Positions 62,726 through 64,000 of a DNA stretch of 64,000 bases are shown in pieces (position 1 is the stretch's first letter; each line of letters starts with the position of its first letter). The notes under the pieces were generated by a model. The model was not told where the DNA came from and made no database searches. It saw only the letters and a list, made by a program, of their open reading frames with translations. The DNA comes from JAVKFY01 sp040223615 (GTDB taxonomy: Bacteria; Pseudomonadota; Alphaproteobacteria; GCA-2731375). Both the position numbers and the translations under genes were made by a program. The stretch spans positions 1 through 64,000 of the forward strand of contig JAVKFY010000047.1 in assembly GCA_040223615.1 (NCBI GenBank), read 5' to 3'.

Positions 62726-64000
62726 TGACCGCCGCCACGCCAAGCGCCGACCGTACCGCCGTCACGGCATCGGTGCGCAAGCAGTCGCGGCTGCATGTCA
62801 TCGTCTTCTTCGCCACCCTGGCCTATCTCGCCTATGCCTGGGTCGACTTCGACGTCAACGGCCTGATCGCCAAGTCGCGGCCGGAGCGCGCGGTGCTGCT
62901 GGCCACCGACGCCGTCGCGCACAAGGTGCATGTCACCGCCGACCTGCGCCGCGGCGGCCTGGTGACCGCCATCGAGGGCGAACGCACCGCCACCTACGAC
63001 GAGCCGCCACCCTGGGTGACGATGCACGACGAGGATCGCGCCACCACCGACCTCGGCGACGGCTACAGCGTCGACATCGACGGCGCCAACCAGCGGATGC
63101 GCTTCACCGTACCCGGCTACGGCACCGTCGAGGTCGCAGTGATCAAACGCCGGATCGTCACCACGCTGCCGCACAACGCGCCGCCGCCGCCGTGGATGCG
63201 GGTCACCGACCGCAAGTTCGACGCCCGCCCGACGCTTGCCCGGCGCGTCCAGGTCTCGGTCGCCAAGATCGAGGTGCACCGCTACTTCCTCGGTTGGGAA
63301 AATTTCTTCTTCCCCTTCAACTCCGACCTGCAAGACCTGTCCGCCGGCCAGCTGATCGGCCTGATGCTCGACGACCGGCGACTGCACGAGGACGCCTCGA
63401 ACGCGGCCTACGTGTTCGAAACCTTCTGGGACAATCCGGACTGGCAGCACGGCGCGGTCTTCGTCGCCCTGCTCGAAACCGTGATGATGGCGTTGCTCGG
63501 CACGCTGACGGCGGCCTTTGTCGGCCTGCCGCTGGCCCTGCTGGCGGCATCCAATTTCACCCCGGCGATGACGCTGCGGTTCTTCGTGCGGCGGCTGTTT
63601 GACCTGCTGCGCGGCATCGACATGCTGATCTGGTCGCTGATCTTCATCCGCGCCTTCGGCCTGGGGCCGCTCACCGGCGCGCTGGCCATCGCCTTCACCG
63701 ACACCGGCACGCTGGGCAAGCTGTTCTCCGAGGCGCTGGAGAATATCGACAGGCGCCAGGTTGAGGGCGTCGCCGCCACCGGCGCCGGCCGTCTTCAGCG
63801 CTATCGCTTCGGCGTGATCCCGCAGATCCTGCCGATCTTCCTGTCGCAGGTGCTCTACTACCTGGAATCCAACACCCGCTCAGCCACGGTGATCGGCGCG
63901 CTCGGCGCCGGCGGTATCGGCCTGATGCTGGTCGAGACCATGCGTACCGCGCGCGACTGGGAAAACACCTTCTACATCATCATCCTGACGATCGGCGTGG
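62725..64000 (+). CDS. phnE: Phosphonate ABC transporter permease, second copy, partial
   Basis: 425 codons are present and the frame runs off the window end. An N-terminal helix (about 24-40) is followed by a roughly 200-residue extracytoplasmic domain, then the MetI core from about 245 (FVALLETVMMALLGTLTAAF) with EALENIDRRQVEGVAATGAG, the EAA-like loop. Second PhnE proteins of this long kind occur in alphaproteobacteria. Together with phnE it forms the channel. Confidence 0.9.
   Translation, partial: MTAATPSADRTAVTASVRKQSRLHVIVFFATLAYLAYAWVDFDVNGLIAKSRPERAVLLATDAVAHKVHVTADLRRGGLVTAIEGERTATYDEPPPWVTMHDEDRATTDLGDGYSVDIDGANQRMRFTVPGYGTVEVAVIKRRIVTTLPHNAPPPPWMRVTDRKFDARPTLARRVQVSVAKIEVHRYFLGWENFFFPFNSDLQDLSAGQLIGLMLDDRRLHEDASNAAYVFETFWDNPDWQHGAVFVALLETVMMALLGTLTAAFVGLPLALLAASNFTPAMTLRFFVRRLFDLLRGIDMLIWSLIFIRAFGLGPLTGALAIAFTDTGTLGKLFSEALENIDRRQVEGVAATGAGRLQRYRFGVIPQILPIFLSQVLYYLESNTRSATVIGALGAGGIGLMLVETMRTARDWENTFYIIILTIGV

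Overview
The window is gene-dense, GC-rich chromosomal DNA with long frames on both strands, ATGA-type overlaps and short intergenic gaps. It looks like an alphaproteobacterium, most plausibly from the Rhodospirillales side. The reasons are the divergent mutS/maeB pair, a ChvI-like regulator with its kinase, a complete phoR-pstSCAB-phoU-phoB locus with alphaproteobacterial PHO boxes, the lppC/rsmI/yraN/BON-lipoprotein cluster leading to gshB, and two PAS_5-type proteins. The assignment rests on gene content and order, not on a database match. I see no rRNA, tRNA, CRISPR array, prophage or insertion sequence. Mobile-like signals are limited to small dispersed palindromic repeats and one gene remnant.

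Layout. 0-8 kb is catabolic: two small enzymes, an SDR gene remnant, two translationally coupled acyl-CoA dehydrogenases, a Baeyer-Villiger-type flavin monooxygenase and an MlrC-like M81 protein. 8-11 kb holds an overlapping lipoprotein / response regulator / histidine kinase cascade. 11-16 kb has mutS facing maeB. 16-24 kb is the phosphate sensing and uptake locus with a PHO box before pstS. 24-30 kb has an amidohydrolase, a DMT exporter and a minus-strand operon gshB / methyltransferase / acyl-CoA ligase / small membrane protein. 30-34.5 kb is a conserved cell-envelope and ribosome-modification cluster. 34.9-40 kb has an altronate dehydratase-type enzyme, cytidine deaminase, thrS and two PAS_5 proteins. 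40-43 kb is a DsbD-like reductase coupled to a periplasmic redoxin. 44-47 kb has a FecR-like protein coupled to a CHASE2 cyclase, then two tandem Lin0512-like proteins.

47.3-52.2 kb is a sulfur or persulfide module on the minus strand: a Crp/Fnr-like regulator with two cysteines, an ETHE1-like metallo-hydrolase, a SulP transporter and a rhodanese fused to a membrane domain. A universal stress protein diverges from the regulator, and a FNR-type palindrome lies between them. 52.3-58.5 kb is tamA-tamB, followed by an MFS transporter. From 60 kb to the end is a phosphonate-type ABC transporter, phnC-phnD-phnE-phnE2. It sits behind a four-heptamer PHO box, which ties it to the phosphate-starvation circuit encoded 40 kb upstream. 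The last gene runs off the end of the window.

The most notable observations are the persulfide / FNR-box module, the four-repeat PHO box before phnC, a CHASE2 cyclase lacking the usual adenine-selecting lysine, a 15-nt tandem repeat at the tamA/tamB junction that triplicates the tamA stop, a 98-nt sulP/rhodanese overlap, and three families of dispersed repeats at gene ends.
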